Shown: positions 26,408 to 35,174 of the stretch, one piece after another
Position numbering within the stretch: the stretch's first letter is position 1
How the letters are laid out: every line of letters starts with the position of its first letter
Translations under genes and position numbers: made by a program
Source of the DNA: Chloroflexota bacterium
Lineage (GTDB): Bacteria > Chloroflexota > Anaerolineae > Aggregatilineales > Phototrophicaceae
Direction of reading: 5' to 3'
Length of the DNA: 64,000 nt
Assembly (NCBI GenBank): GCA_020161935.1
Contig: JAIUNI010000002.1
Location: 372,001-436,000 of the forward strand
Notes under the pieces: generated by a model
Database searches by the model: none
Told to the model about the DNA's origin: nothing
What the model saw: the letters and a program-made list of their open reading frames with translations, nothing else

Positions 26408-27682
26408 ATGACGACCACACAAAAAATAACCCTGCGCTTTTTTGGGCAAACCGTGCTGCTGTTGATCCTGTACGGCATCGCTTCGGTAGTGGCGGGGACT
26501 AAGTTCCTCGCGCCGGAGGACGGCTTATTGACGGTGCTGCCCTACCAGCAAGCGGGAGCGCTGGCGAACGTGCTGCTGCACCTGACCGCGCTCACCGGAT
26601 TGATCGGCGGGGGCTTATACATCGGCGGACATCAACACCTGAACAGCGCCATGCTGCGGTTGGCAAGTCTGCTGTGGTCGGTGCTGATTGTCCTCAGTGT
26701 GCTGGCGGGGATATTCGGCTTGCTCGGCGGGCGCAACCTGCTCGAACTGCCGACACTGCTTGGTGTGGTCGAAGTGGTGGCGCTGGTGCTGGTGCTTGCG
26801 GCGGCTGTGCCTAATCTGCGGCGGGCGACGGTGCAGATGTGGGCGCTGGGCTTGGGGCTGTCACTGGTTGGCATCCTCATCGGCCTGCTGCCCGTGGGCG
26901 ATTACACGCAAGACCGCGTGCTGCGTTCGGTTTCGGTTGGGCTGCAGCTCTATACCGGCTTCCCGCTGATGGCGTTGGCGCTCGGCTACTGGCTGATGCA
27001 CCGCTTTAGCGACCTGACGTTTGCATGGCTCGACCACGACATTTACATCGCGGAGGGGTTAGCGCTGCTGGCGGGGGTTGCACTGACCTTTGGCAGCTTA
27101 CAAAACACGGTGGAATGGACGCGCACGACCGGCCTCGGCAGCATCGCGGTGGTGATCGCCCCGCTGCTGTACCTGCTGATCGTGGTGCGCTGCTACACGG
27201 CGCTGACGCGGCGCAACGGCTCGCGCACCCTTTCGGCGCACTGGTTCACCCTCAGCCTCGTTTTATTCTTCCTCGCGTTCGGTTTGCTGGGCGCGGTGAA
27301 GTTCGCCCCTGCCATCCAACCCTACGCCATCGGCACACGGCTCACCGACTTGCATATCACTCTCGCACAGTTGGCGGCAGTGGTGATGGGTTTGGGCTTG
27401 GTTAACCAAGCGACGGCTGAACTGCGCGGGCAGAACTGGCGCATCACCGGACTCACCCCTTTCTGGCTGGTATCGGCGGGTGCGCTGGGCGGCGGGTTGG
27501 CGCTGGGCGCGGCGGGCGTGGTACAGGTGTACCTTGAACGACTGCTGATGGTCGGGTATCTCGATACACAGAACCTGCTCACGCCGCTCTACAGCGGGTG
27601 GGTGCTGGGGCTGCTGGTGTTCCTGCTGGGCGTGGTGCTGTACGCGCTGGGCTTCTGGTCGGGAAAGCCGGAGAAGACATAA
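26408..27682 (+). CDS. Degenerate haem-copper-oxidase subunit I-like membrane protein
   Basis: The 424-residue protein has about 12 membrane helices, as in haem-copper oxidase/NorB subunit I. The second helix (LANVLLHLTALTGLIGGGLY) aligns with the NorB/CcoN helix bearing the low-spin haem His. The helix with TDLHITLAQLAAVVMG is placed like the tenth. The His-His pair of helix 7 and the His-x-His of helix 10 that hold the active-site metal and haem b3 are absent. It may keep a low-spin haem b but not the O2/NO-reducing site. It follows the NorC-like cytochrome by 117 bp. Classification is inferred from topology and partial motifs. Confidence 0.6.
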   Translation: MTTTQKITLRFFGQTVLLLILYGIASVVAGTKFLAPEDGLLTVLPYQQAGALANVLLHLTALTGLIGGGLYIGGHQHLNSAMLRLASLLWSVLIVLSVLAGIFGLLGGRNLLELPTLLGVVEVVALVLVLAAAVPNLRRATVQMWALGLGLSLVGILIGLLPVGDYTQDRVLRSVSVGLQLYTGFPLMALALGYWLMHRFSDLTFAWLDHDIYIAEGLALLAGVALTFGSLQNTVEWTRTTGLGSIAVVIAPLLYLLIVVRCYTALTRRNGSRTLSAHWFTLSLVLFFLAFGLLGAVKFAPAIQPYAIGTRLTDLHITLAQLAAVVMGLGLVNQATAELRGQNWRITGLTPFWLVSAGALGGGLALGAAGVVQVYLERLLMVGYLDTQNLLTPLYSGWVLGLLVFLLGVVLYALGFWSGKPEKT

Positions 27683-28026
27683 GACGTTTTTACCACAAAG
27701 GCACAAAGAGAAATAAGATTTATAACGCAGTGAAAGAAAAAGATTTGAACCGCAGAGATATGAGGTAGGAGTTTGCCGGTGGTAAGCCCCTACATTTACC
27801 AATTCCCTTTAACATCAAAACTGGTATTTGAACCACATAACATCCCCCGCAGAGGTACGACCACCGCATCCGCCGTTTGGTGGATGTGCAATGGAATCGG
27901 TTGGGCGTATATTGGTCGTAGGTTACAAAACATCAAAATCGTCCTAAGCTATAGATGTAACAAAAATGTTATGGCGCAACATCATTCGTAAGCGCCGGAC
28001 CATTCCGCAGAGTCGGGGGAAAGATC
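27683..28026. other. 344-bp gene-free stretch
   Basis: It contains a second set of CACAAAGGCACAAAG and GAACCGCAGAG phrases (27692-27765) and then unique sequence leading to the LysM gene. No ORF or clear terminator is seen. Confidence 0.5.
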
Positions 28027-29199
28027 ATGCAAACCAAGTTTTCTGTTCTCAAGCACCGTTGGATACTCGGTATCCTCGCGGTCATTTTCGTGCTGCCCTT
28101 CGCCTTCGGGCCGTTGGGCATTCAGGAAGCGGCGGCTCAGTGCGTCGTGCGGACGGACTGGCCGACTTATACGGTCGTGCGTGGCGACACGCTTTTTAAG
28201 ATTGGGCAACGTTTCGGTACCAACTCCAGCGTGCTGGCGACTGCCAACTGCTTGACGGATGTCAACCGGATTTTCGCCGGTCAGCAGCTCCGCGTACCGC
28301 CGGGAGGCGTGGTGATTACACCCGCGCCGCTGCCACCACCGAACTCATCGGTGTATAACGTGCAGGTGCAGTTCCAACGTTTCGAAAACGGCTTCATGTT
28401 CTGGCGTAAAGATAACGGCGAAATTTCGGCCTACATCGGACAGGCGGCGGGTTACACCACCAGCTTCCCCGGATACCGCTATGGCTACCTGCCGGATAAC
28501 CCCGTGCCAGATGCCACACCCGCTGGCCTCATTCGTCCGGCGTTCGGCATCGGCAAGGTGTGGGGCAACTTCACGGACATTCGACGCGGCCTCGGCTGGG
28601 CGACCACACCGGAAATCAGCTACCTGATTATGGTGACGCGCTCCGGCAACGCTTTCTCGTTCAACATTCCTGATGGGCGTATCATCTACGTCGACGGCTT
28701 GCGAAATTGGACGACCGGCGGCATCGTGCCACCGCCCCCACCGCCAACCGTGACCCCCGTTCCGCAGCCGACCGGGCCGGTGATTACCACCACCGCTGCC
28801 AGCTATCAACTGTTTGAAGGCGGCTACATGATCTGGGAAGGTCGTACGGGCAATATCGTGGTGTTCTACAACCTCGTCGGCACACCGAATCCATCCTACA
28901 CGGTTTACTCACCCAGCCAGTACGGCAACCTCGCCGAGTATCCCGATTGGGTGAATGTGCCGATGGATCGCTACCGCCCGTCACAGGGTATGGGCAAGGT
29001 GTGGAGTAACTTCCGCGAGGTACGCAACAACCTCGGCTGGGGGCTGACCCCAGAACAGGGCTTCACCGCCACCTTCATCAGCCGCAGCTACTCGAATCAG
29101 TCGGAAACCTGCTTCACGCTGCCGGACGGACGCGCCGTGACCTACGTGCGGTCGAACGCCGGTGCGCGCTACTGGTTATTCTCCGGCGTGTGTCAGTAA
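28027..29199 (+). CDS. Secreted LysM protein with duplicated C-terminal module
   Basis: The 390-residue protein has a signal peptide (RWILGILAVIFVLPFAFGP, cut near EAAAQC). One LysM domain follows at about 45-98 (YTVVRGDTLFKIGQRFGTNS, FAGQQLRVPPG) and should bind peptidoglycan or chitin-like glycans. Two copies of an about 125-residue module then follow (about 112-235 and 255-390), separated by a Pro/Thr linker. They share FENGFMFWR versus FEGGYMIWE, IGKVWGNFTDIRRGLGWATT versus MGKVWSNFREVRNNLGWGLT, and DGR-I/V endings. I do not recognise the module. GGGGGAAAG precedes the ATG; a terminator follows at 29228-29262. Confidence 0.85.
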   Translation: MQTKFSVLKHRWILGILAVIFVLPFAFGPLGIQEAAAQCVVRTDWPTYTVVRGDTLFKIGQRFGTNSSVLATANCLTDVNRIFAGQQLRVPPGGVVITPAPLPPPNSSVYNVQVQFQRFENGFMFWRKDNGEISAYIGQAAGYTTSFPGYRYGYLPDNPVPDATPAGLIRPAFGIGKVWGNFTDIRRGLGWATTPEISYLIMVTRSGNAFSFNIPDGRIIYVDGLRNWTTGGIVPPPPPPTVTPVPQPTGPVITTTAASYQLFEGGYMIWEGRTGNIVVFYNLVGTPNPSYTVYSPSQYGNLAEYPDWVNVPMDRYRPSQGMGKVWSNFREVRNNLGWGLTPEQGFTATFISRSYSNQSETCFTLPDGRAVTYVRSNAGARYWLFSGVCQ

Positions 29200-29227
29200 G
29201 CTAATCAGCGGTCTTCGGATAACAACA

Positions 29228-29262
29228 AAACAGGGCTGCCCATATCGAGCAGCCCTGTTTTT
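29228..29262. terminator. Bidirectional terminator between convergent genes
   Basis: A perfect stem (CAGGGCTGC at 29231-29239 with 29249-29257, extended by A-T pairs) is flanked by T- and A-runs on the two sides. It lies between the LysM gene and the gene ending at 29285. Confidence 0.85.
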
Positions 29263-29284
29263 ATTTATGGCATTTATTTCGGCG

Positions 29285-30616
29285 TTACATATCCGAGTTG
29301 GACAAGATTTCGAAGGTTTCCATACTCTGGTCGAAGGTGTCCAGCAGGCTTTCAAAGTCGTCCGGCGAGGCGGTAAAGCCGACTAAATACACGGTGGTTC
29401 CGTCAACAATGTAATACTGAAGTTGCAGGGTCGTGACAAAGCCGACATTCGTTTCTACAATCATACGTCCGGCTTCGTAGTCCCCAATATCCACCACATC
29501 TTGCTCGACCACGCTGGAAGCACCCGGCAGTTGGCTCGCGGTCGCGTCCAGCAGCATCGATACGGGTACACTGAACGGCAGGTCAATCGTTACAACGATG
29601 ACGTTTGACGGCGGCATACCCCGCCCACCGGGATGCACGGCGATAAACGCGAGGAGATCAGGATTTTGCTCAAACAAATCCGCAGCCGATTCGAAGTCCG
29701 GCCCCAGCGAACGCAGCATCTCGCCCAACAATTCAGGGTCAGAACCCAGCTCGCTGCCGATATAACCCTCTGGCAGTTGAATGGCAATACCATTACCAAC
29801 GTACCGCCTCCAATTGTCGGGAATGCCAGCCGCTTCATTTGTAGGCACAGCAGTCGGTTTGCCAATGTTCGTCGTATTGGCCTGTGCGGTCTGGACGGCG
29901 CTGTTGGCCTCCGCAAGTTGGGTCGCCATCGCGTCTTGGGTGGCGCTGTAAGCCTGCTCACTGGTGGCGGCCTGTGCCACAACCGCGCCGAGGGTCGCCG
30001 TGGCCTGAGCTTGAGCCGTCGCCAGCGCGTTATGCTGCGCGGTCGCTGCCACATCTTGGGCATCAGCAACGGCGGCTGATTGGGCTTCCTCTGCTGCGTC
30101 CATAACCGCAGCCAGCGTTCCGGTGGCCTGGGCTTGCGCGGTCGCCAGTGCGTTCGCTTGGGCGGTCGCGGCGGTGTTCTCGGCACTTTCGACGGCGTTG
30201 GCTTCGGCAGTGGCGGCGGCTTGGGCGGCAGCGGCCAGCGCTTGGGCTTGCAGGGTGCTGGCGGCGTTGGCGGCATCCGCGAGCGCTTCGGCCTGTGCGG
30301 TCGCGGCGGCATTTTCAGCGTCCGTCAGGGCTTGGGCTTGCGCCGTAGCAGCGGCATTCTCCGCGTCGGTCAGCGCTTGCGCTTGGGCGGTCGCCGCAGC
30401 ATTGGCGGCCTCTGCGGAGAGTGTGTTCGCGGCGCTGAGAGTCGCAACCACCGCTGTACCTTGATTGGCGAAAGCGGACTGCTGCGCCGTTGATGTAGAC
30501 CGTAGTGCGGAGAGCCGCGTTTCGGATTGGGATAGATTACCCGACTGCACAATCGCAAAAATAATCGCAGCAGCAGCGACTACAGCAGCAACAATCATTC
30601 CGACACGATTATTCAT
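29285..30616 (-). CDS. Membrane-anchored protein with Ala-rich 15-residue repeats and PsbP/DUF1795-like C-terminal domain
   Basis: The 443-residue protein has an N-terminal membrane helix (MIVAAVVAAAAIIFAIVQSG) and a long Ala/Gln-rich coiled-coil-like stalk at about 40-250. Residues 73-162 are six copies of a 15-residue unit close to AAATAQAQALTDAEN. A linker (about 250-275) leads to a compact domain (WRRYVGNGIAIQLPEGYIGS to SMETFEIL) resembling PsbP/DUF1795-like lipoprotein folds. It is likely a rod holding a small beta domain away from the membrane. The repeats are also visible as 45-bp DNA repeats (30131-30400). No function is known. Confidence 0.75.
   Translation of the reverse strand: MNNRVGMIVAAVVAAAAIIFAIVQSGNLSQSETRLSALRSTSTAQQSAFANQGTAVVATLSAANTLSAEAANAAATAQAQALTDAENAAATAQAQALTDAENAAATAQAEALADAANAASTLQAQALAAAAQAAATAEANAVESAENTAATAQANALATAQAQATGTLAAVMDAAEEAQSAAVADAQDVAATAQHNALATAQAQATATLGAVVAQAATSEQAYSATQDAMATQLAEANSAVQTAQANTTNIGKPTAVPTNEAAGIPDNWRRYVGNGIAIQLPEGYIGSELGSDPELLGEMLRSLGPDFESAADLFEQNPDLLAFIAVHPGGRGMPPSNVIVVTIDLPFSVPVSMLLDATASQLPGASSVVEQDVVDIGDYEAGRMIVETNVGFVTTLQLQYYIVDGTTVYLVGFTASPDDFESLLDTFDQSMETFEILSNSDM
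30131..30400 (-). repeat. In-frame 45-bp tandem repeats inside the stalk gene
   Basis: Six 45-bp units encode residues 73-162. The first three are nearly identical in DNA as well as protein, suggesting recent expansion or gene conversion. The length may vary between strains. Confidence 0.8.
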
Positions 30617-31002
30617 AGTTTTGATCCTGTTTAGCTCTTAATTAATATTCATAACCTTATTTCCTAAATATACTGTCAGCATCCCTTTCAACACAATGCA
30701 GGTTAAGATATTCAAACCTCATCAACATCATTTTGGTGATTCCGTTGGCAGTAAGCATTCGTTCCAGAAGGCTTAGGAAATCGGACAGCCTATTTGCGTC
30801 CCTACGAAACCAAATTCTCGCCTTGCGTAAGGACGCGAGACAGCACGTCTGTCTTCTTAAAACAACCTTTTCAAACAGATTCGAGCCATCGGAAACAACT
30901 CTAACCAGAACAAATATCTTGACTCTGAGGTGACGTGAGGGTTTATGCTTGAGTTGGTTACAAGCGACGTGAGAAAGTTTTCGTGTAGGAGAATCGATTG
31001 TA
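30617..31002. other. 386-bp divergent gap with degenerate REP-like palindromes
   Basis: It separates divergent genes. Near 30783-30860 it holds GGACAGC and GGACGCGAGACAGCACGTC, related to the hairpin of the 33920-34375 array. No ORF is convincing. Confidence 0.5.
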
Positions 31003-31503
31003 ATGACAACTGTAGGCGAAGCCAAAATCGACATCCGCCCAGAACGACCTTACTTGGGCATCCGCGCGGAAACCCCGTTTAAGGGCATGTTCAGCGTGGC
31101 GGATCAGCTCATCAAAGAACTTAGACTGTGGTTTAAGGAACATGAGATCGAACCGGCTGGCCCGGCCTTCCTACGCTACCACATCATCAATATGGAAGGA
31201 ATTATGCACATTGGGGTCGGCATTCCGGTAGCAACGCCTCAAACGGGTGACGGGCGTGTGTATCCCGACATGCTGCCAGCGGGGCGCTATGGGAGCCTGA
31301 TTTTCGTGGGGCATGGCTTGACCGGCAACAAGGCGCTGGGTCGGTGGGCTGGCGAAAACAACATCGCGTGGGATCGCCGGGATGATCCGAGGGGCGACGT
31401 GTTCAGCGCCCGTACCGAAACGTATCTAACCGACCCCAAAGTACAGCCGCTCAAAACCAAATGGGAAGTTGAGGTAGCGATCAAGATCAAGGATGAGGCA
31501 TAG
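31003..31503 (+). CDS. GyrI-like small-molecule-binding domain protein
   Basis: The 166-residue stand-alone protein has the GyrI/AraC-effector-type fold: ERPYLGIRAETPFKGMFSVA, FLRYHIINMEGIMHIGVGIP, PAGRYGSLIFVGHG, and the late ARTETYLTDPKVQPLKTKWE. Such domains bind hydrophobic or cationic small molecules and are often attached to MerR or AraC regulators; here there is no DNA-binding domain. AGGAGA lies 11 bases before the ATG. Two further GyrI-like proteins lie at 34521 and 35259. Confidence 0.8.
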   Translation: MTTVGEAKIDIRPERPYLGIRAETPFKGMFSVADQLIKELRLWFKEHEIEPAGPAFLRYHIINMEGIMHIGVGIPVATPQTGDGRVYPDMLPAGRYGSLIFVGHGLTGNKALGRWAGENNIAWDRRDDPRGDVFSARTETYLTDPKVQPLKTKWEVEVAIKIKDEA

Positions 31504-31619
31504 GTTAAAAGGAGCCACATTCAACCGGCTTATGGAGGCATATTAAAAGCGGTAGCAAATCAATGAGCAAACAAGAAAAGGACGCACGGTTAGGTGCATC
31601 CCCTTCGCTTTGAGGCTAG

Positions 31620-32951
31620 CTAGCCACCTTCCGGTGTCTCGGTCGGCGTTTCAGTTGGAACGTCCGTTGGGACAGGCGTTTCGCTCGGTGTCTCGGTCGG
31701 CAGCGGTGTTTCGGTTGGTACGTCGCTCGGTGTCAACGTCGGCAGCGGTGTTTCGGTGGGCGGCGCGGTGGGTGTCCGTGTCGCGGTCGCCGTTGGCGTT
31801 CGGGTGTGTGTCTTGGTGACGGTCGGCGTGCTGCTCGGTGTGCGCGTCGGTGATGGGCCGGGTGACGGCGTGACCGATGGCGTATAGGTCATCGTCGGTG
31901 TCCGTGTCAACGTCGGCGTGGGCGACGGGCCGAACGTCGGGGTACGGGTCGGTGTGCGCGTGGGCGATGGCGTATAGGTGATGCTGGGTGTCATGGTCAT
32001 CGTCGGCGTACGGGTGATGGTTGGGGTGCGGGTGGCGGTCGGTGTACGGGTCGCCGTTGGGGTGCGCGTCGGGCTGGGGGTATAGGTATAAACCGGCGTG
32101 ATGGTCGGTGATGGCGTGGCATCCGGCACGGTATTGGCGTTCGCGGGCAGGTTGAGCGCGTTCGCCCAAATCCAGCCCATGAGATTGTTCGGCGTAATCA
32201 CCTGATACCAGTATACAGCCTGTGGATAGGGCAAATACTTACCGATCAGCGTCACCATTTGGCCTTTGTAAACCGTGTCAATGTCCTCATAGTTTGGCGC
32301 AGCACCCGGCCCACTCCATACCAAAGAATAGATACTCTTCACCGAGGCTTGCGGCGGATCGACATCCGGTGGCGGCGTGATGGTGGGTGTGGCGGTTGGC
32401 GGCAGCGTCGCGGTTGCCGTGTGGATCACAGTCGGCGTACTGGTTGGAGTCGCTGTTGGGGTATGGGTTGGCGTTTCCGTAGGCGTGTTGGTCGCTGCCG
32501 GCGTAAAAGTCGGCGTGTTCGTCGGCTCGTCAGTCGGCGTGGGCGAAGGCGTATTCGTCGCAAATGGCGGCAGGGTATTCGTCGGGCCAGTCGTCGGTGT
32601 ATAGGTTGGCGGTGGGGTCGCGTTTGGCACGTCGCCCACATTTTCCGGCAGATCAAGCGCCGGTTCCCATATCCAACCAACGATGTTATCCGGCGTGATC
32701 ACTTGATACCAGTAGTCGGCATCCACCCACGGCAGATAGCGCCCGATGAGGGTTACGGTTTGGTCGCGCTCGACTGTATCCACATGGGCATATGTCGCGC
32801 TTGGGCCGTCCCAAACATATGTATAGAGGGTATTCACCGTCGCCGTGATGGGGGGCGGGGTTTGGGCAGCCGTGTAGCTGAACATCGCTAGCAAGAGCAG
32901 TGGGACAAGAATGAGGGCGGGGATATAAGGCTTAGGGATCGATTTCACCAT
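31620..32951 (-). CDS. Secreted protein with two SH3-like domains and Thr/Pro-rich tail
   Basis: The 443-residue protein has a signal peptide (ILVPLLLLAMFSYTAAQ). Two bacterial SH3-like domains follow (YTYVWDGPSATYAHVDTVER...VGWIWEPALDLP and YSLVWSGPGAAPNYEDIDTV...MGWIWANALNLP), separated and followed by long TPTPTxT-type low-complexity stretches. The tail makes up the last third. No sorting motif or membrane helix is seen at the C-terminus. SH3b domains usually bind peptidoglycan, so the protein may be wall-associated with an extended, possibly O-glycosylated tail. ATG 32951 has AGGTG six bases upstream; an in-frame ATG at 32969 has no ribosome site. Confidence 0.8.
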   Translation of the reverse strand: MVKSIPKPYIPALILVPLLLLAMFSYTAAQTPPPITATVNTLYTYVWDGPSATYAHVDTVERDQTVTLIGRYLPWVDADYWYQVITPDNIVGWIWEPALDLPENVGDVPNATPPPTYTPTTGPTNTLPPFATNTPSPTPTDEPTNTPTFTPAATNTPTETPTHTPTATPTSTPTVIHTATATLPPTATPTITPPPDVDPPQASVKSIYSLVWSGPGAAPNYEDIDTVYKGQMVTLIGKYLPYPQAVYWYQVITPNNLMGWIWANALNLPANANTVPDATPSPTITPVYTYTPSPTRTPTATRTPTATRTPTITRTPTMTMTPSITYTPSPTRTPTRTPTFGPSPTPTLTRTPTMTYTPSVTPSPGPSPTRTPSSTPTVTKTHTRTPTATATRTPTAPPTETPLPTLTPSDVPTETPLPTETPSETPVPTDVPTETPTETPEGG

Positions 32952-33130
32952 ATGGCACCTATAAAACAATCTCCGTCACATGCTTTATAGTATCATCACA
33001 TCCCTTATTCCATAATTAAGAACAAATATTAAGTTGTCTTACAACATAGCCTTAACACATATTTAATGAGGAGAGGTCAGCAGTGTTCACCGCTTTTGAT
33101 TTCAATACAGCCTTTCCAAATGTCATAAAT

Positions 33131-33775
33131 ATTCAAAATATTGCAAATATTGAAATTGCAGATTTAGGCACGATATGGGAAGCTACGACTCAAAACTGCG
33201 AAAAATTCGTCAAATTCTTCAAATTCGGAAACTGATTTTTCGCATTTTTTGAAGTTTCCCTCGAATGCTGTTGTTGCTGTTGTTGCTGTTGAGAATCCGC
33301 TTATTTGTCACAAATGTCGGCATTGTCAGTTGGCAAATTTGGCACTATAGATTTCGGCAATGGCAAACAAGTCATCAGTCGATAGTCAACAGGTGACAGT
33401 CCACAGGTGACAGTTCACAGGTGACAGTTCACAGGTGACAGTCCACAGGTGAAAGTCCACAGGTGACAGGTGACAGTCCACAGGCAAAGACAAAGACAAA
33501 TCGCCAAGAAGCCAAGATATACAGAGAACGCCAAGGGTGGATACGGTTGTTAAGGTGCGTATGGGTAATAACCTTGAACGGAACGGGTTGAGATCATTCC
33601 CTACGAACAGCATAGCATAGGCGCGGGGTGAAAGGGTGAACATTTGTCAGAACATTTGGTCACTTTTAAGCGGGGTTGGCGTTAACTTTGGGAGGGAGGA
33701 TTGGCCGCGAGGGGTTGGTGGATGGTTGGAAAATGGTTAGTGGCACAAACCGGATTCAAACGTAAGAAATAATAA
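33131..33775 (+). repeat. Dispersed modular intergenic element, copy B
   Basis: This is the same ordered blocks as copies A and C: TTCAAAATATTGC, GCTGTTGTTGCTGTTG...GTTGAGAAT, AACAGAGAACGCCAAGGG, GGTTGTTAAGGTGCG, the invariant 35-bp core at 33634-33668, GGTTGGAAAATGGTT and ATTCAAACGTAAGAAATAAT. It is interrupted by a 14-bp tandem repeat (33389-33483). It sits in the 1.57-kb gap 32952-34520, which has no credible gene. Confidence 0.8.
33389..33483. repeat. 14-bp tandem repeat, about seven units
   Basis: The unit is close to ACAGGTGACAGTYC, repeated head-to-tail with few changes. It lies inside copy B of the dispersed element and looks like slippage expansion. Confidence 0.85.
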
Positions 33776-33919
33776 GTCCATAGTCGGTAGTCTTTAGTCT
33801 CTAGAGAAATACAAAGCAAGCGGTCAGCAAGTATGTTGTTCGTAAGAAGGCGTGGGGATGGGGGTGACATCAAAGCGGCAAAGTGGGTAGAAGCGCGGAC
33901 AGCTTGGATGATGTGGATA

Positions 33920-34375
33920 GTAGCACGGCGGACGCACTGTCTCGCGTCCCTACAAACGGGGTGTTTGGGGTGGGTGGGTAGCACGGCGGACGCGCTGTCT
34001 CGCGTCCCTACAAACGCGGTGTTTGGGGTGGGTGGGTAGCACGGCGGACGCGCTGTCTCGCGTCCCTACAAACGGAGTGGTGTTTGGGGTGGGTTGGTAG
34101 CACGACGGACGCGCTGTCTCGCGCCCCTACAAACGGGGTGATAGGTGTGGGTTGGTAGCACGGCGGACGCGCTGTCTCGCGCCCCTACAAACGGGGTGAT
34201 AGGTGTGGGTTGGTAGCACGGCGGACGCGCTGTCTCGCGTCCCTACAAACGGGGTGGTGTTTGGGGTGGGTTGGTAGCACGACGGACGCGCTGTCTCGCG
34301 TCCCTACAAACGGGGTGTGTGGGGTGGGTTGGTAGCACGGCGGACGCGCTGTCTCGCGTCCCTACGAAAGCGGGA
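33920..34375. repeat. Array of eight 58/61-bp tandem repeats, each with a hairpin
   Basis: Units start at 33920, 33978, 34036, 34097, 34155, 34213, 34274 and 34332. Spacings are 58, 58, 61, 58, 58, 61, 58, so a higher-order 177-bp period is superimposed. Most units contain GGACGCG-CTGTCT-CGCGTCC, a 7-bp stem with a 6-nt loop, then CCTACAAAC and a G/T-rich linker. Some units have an A-C mismatch in the stem. There are no unique spacers, so it is not CRISPR. Confidence 0.9.
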
Positions 34376-34520
34376 ATGTGCCTTCGTAGGGACAGTCCGG
34401 TATATGTGACCCTTCTCGAATGGTTTCTAACCGCTAACCGCCTTTGCCTTTAGCTGGAGACTGGCGACTGATAGCTGACGACTTGCATCTAACTTGACAC
34501 TTCAAACTTGTCACTTGCAA

Positions 34521-35135
34521 CTATCCAAACGGCTGGCGGATGATCGTCCGCAGATGCTCCGGCGCGGTCTTACGCGCATCACTCAGGTAAATCTCGTGGT
34601 GCTTGAGCGTCGGCTTGCCGCCCTGCGCGTCGATGTAGGCGTGAACGCGGTCAATCGTCGGCTTCTCCGCGCTGTACGGGCCGAGGTGCAGCGTTTGTGC
34701 CGCACGTCCCTCGTCGTAGCGTTCAAAGCGGCAGTTGTCCAACAGCGCCGGATTTTTCTTCTCTCGCACGTCCTTCACCGCCGCCTCAACCATCGCCTGT
34801 GTGATGAAGTCCGGCTGCATGACCATCAACGTCCATAGCCACGTGCTGCGGTCGCTGGTCGTGGGGTCAATCGGCAAATTACCTTCCACCCACCACAACC
34901 CCTCCACCGGCATCACCACGTAATCCTGCCCTAGCTGCTTTTTACTGGCGAACTTCAGGTTATAGGACAGGGCATACAGTACTTCGACACGCGGCTGAAA
35001 GCTGTTCATGTCGTTCGGGTCGCCGTAACCGTCCACCATCAGGTAATTCATCGGCGGAACAACCACTTCCGCCACTGTCTTTGTCGACGGGCTGTACAAA
35101 TCCTTCAACGTCTTCTTAAAGTCAATTTTTGTCAT
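34521..35135 (-). CDS. GyrI-like domain protein
   Basis: The 204-residue protein has the GyrI-like pattern (VVPPMNYLMVDGYGDPND, PVEGLWWVEG, DEGRAAQTLHLGPYSAEKPT, LKHHEIYLSDARKTAPE). The GPY and HHEIY elements are typical of stand-alone GyrI-domain proteins that bind small molecules. I set the start at ATG 35135, preceded by GAGG five bases upstream; an in-frame start 66 bp earlier reads through a palindromic repeat. It is co-directional with and downstream of the MerR-GyrI gene. Confidence 0.82.
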   Translation of the reverse strand: MTKIDFKKTLKDLYSPSTKTVAEVVVPPMNYLMVDGYGDPNDMNSFQPRVEVLYALSYNLKFASKKQLGQDYVVMPVEGLWWVEGNLPIDPTTSDRSTWLWTLMVMQPDFITQAMVEAAVKDVREKKNPALLDNCRFERYDEGRAAQTLHLGPYSAEKPTIDRVHAYIDAQGGKPTLKHHEIYLSDARKTAPEHLRTIIRQPFG

Positions 35136-35174
35136 GTTAGCCTCGCAACTATTGTCGATTAAAGAACCCCCTCC

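Noticed and set aside
29590..30312. Minus-strand 240-codon ORF rich in Pro and Arg
   Set aside because: It is a frame-shifted reading of the Ala-rich repeat gene.
33386..33643. Minus-strand 85-codon ORF with Cys/His repeats
   Set aside because: It is a translation of the 14-bp tandem repeat and lacks coding features.
33920..34375. Possible CRISPR array
   Set aside because: The repeats are adjacent with conserved linkers and no unique spacers, and no cas gene is in the window.
34271..34453. ORFs repeating TRCLASLQTGC-like strings
   Set aside because: They are translations of the 58/61-bp hairpin array.
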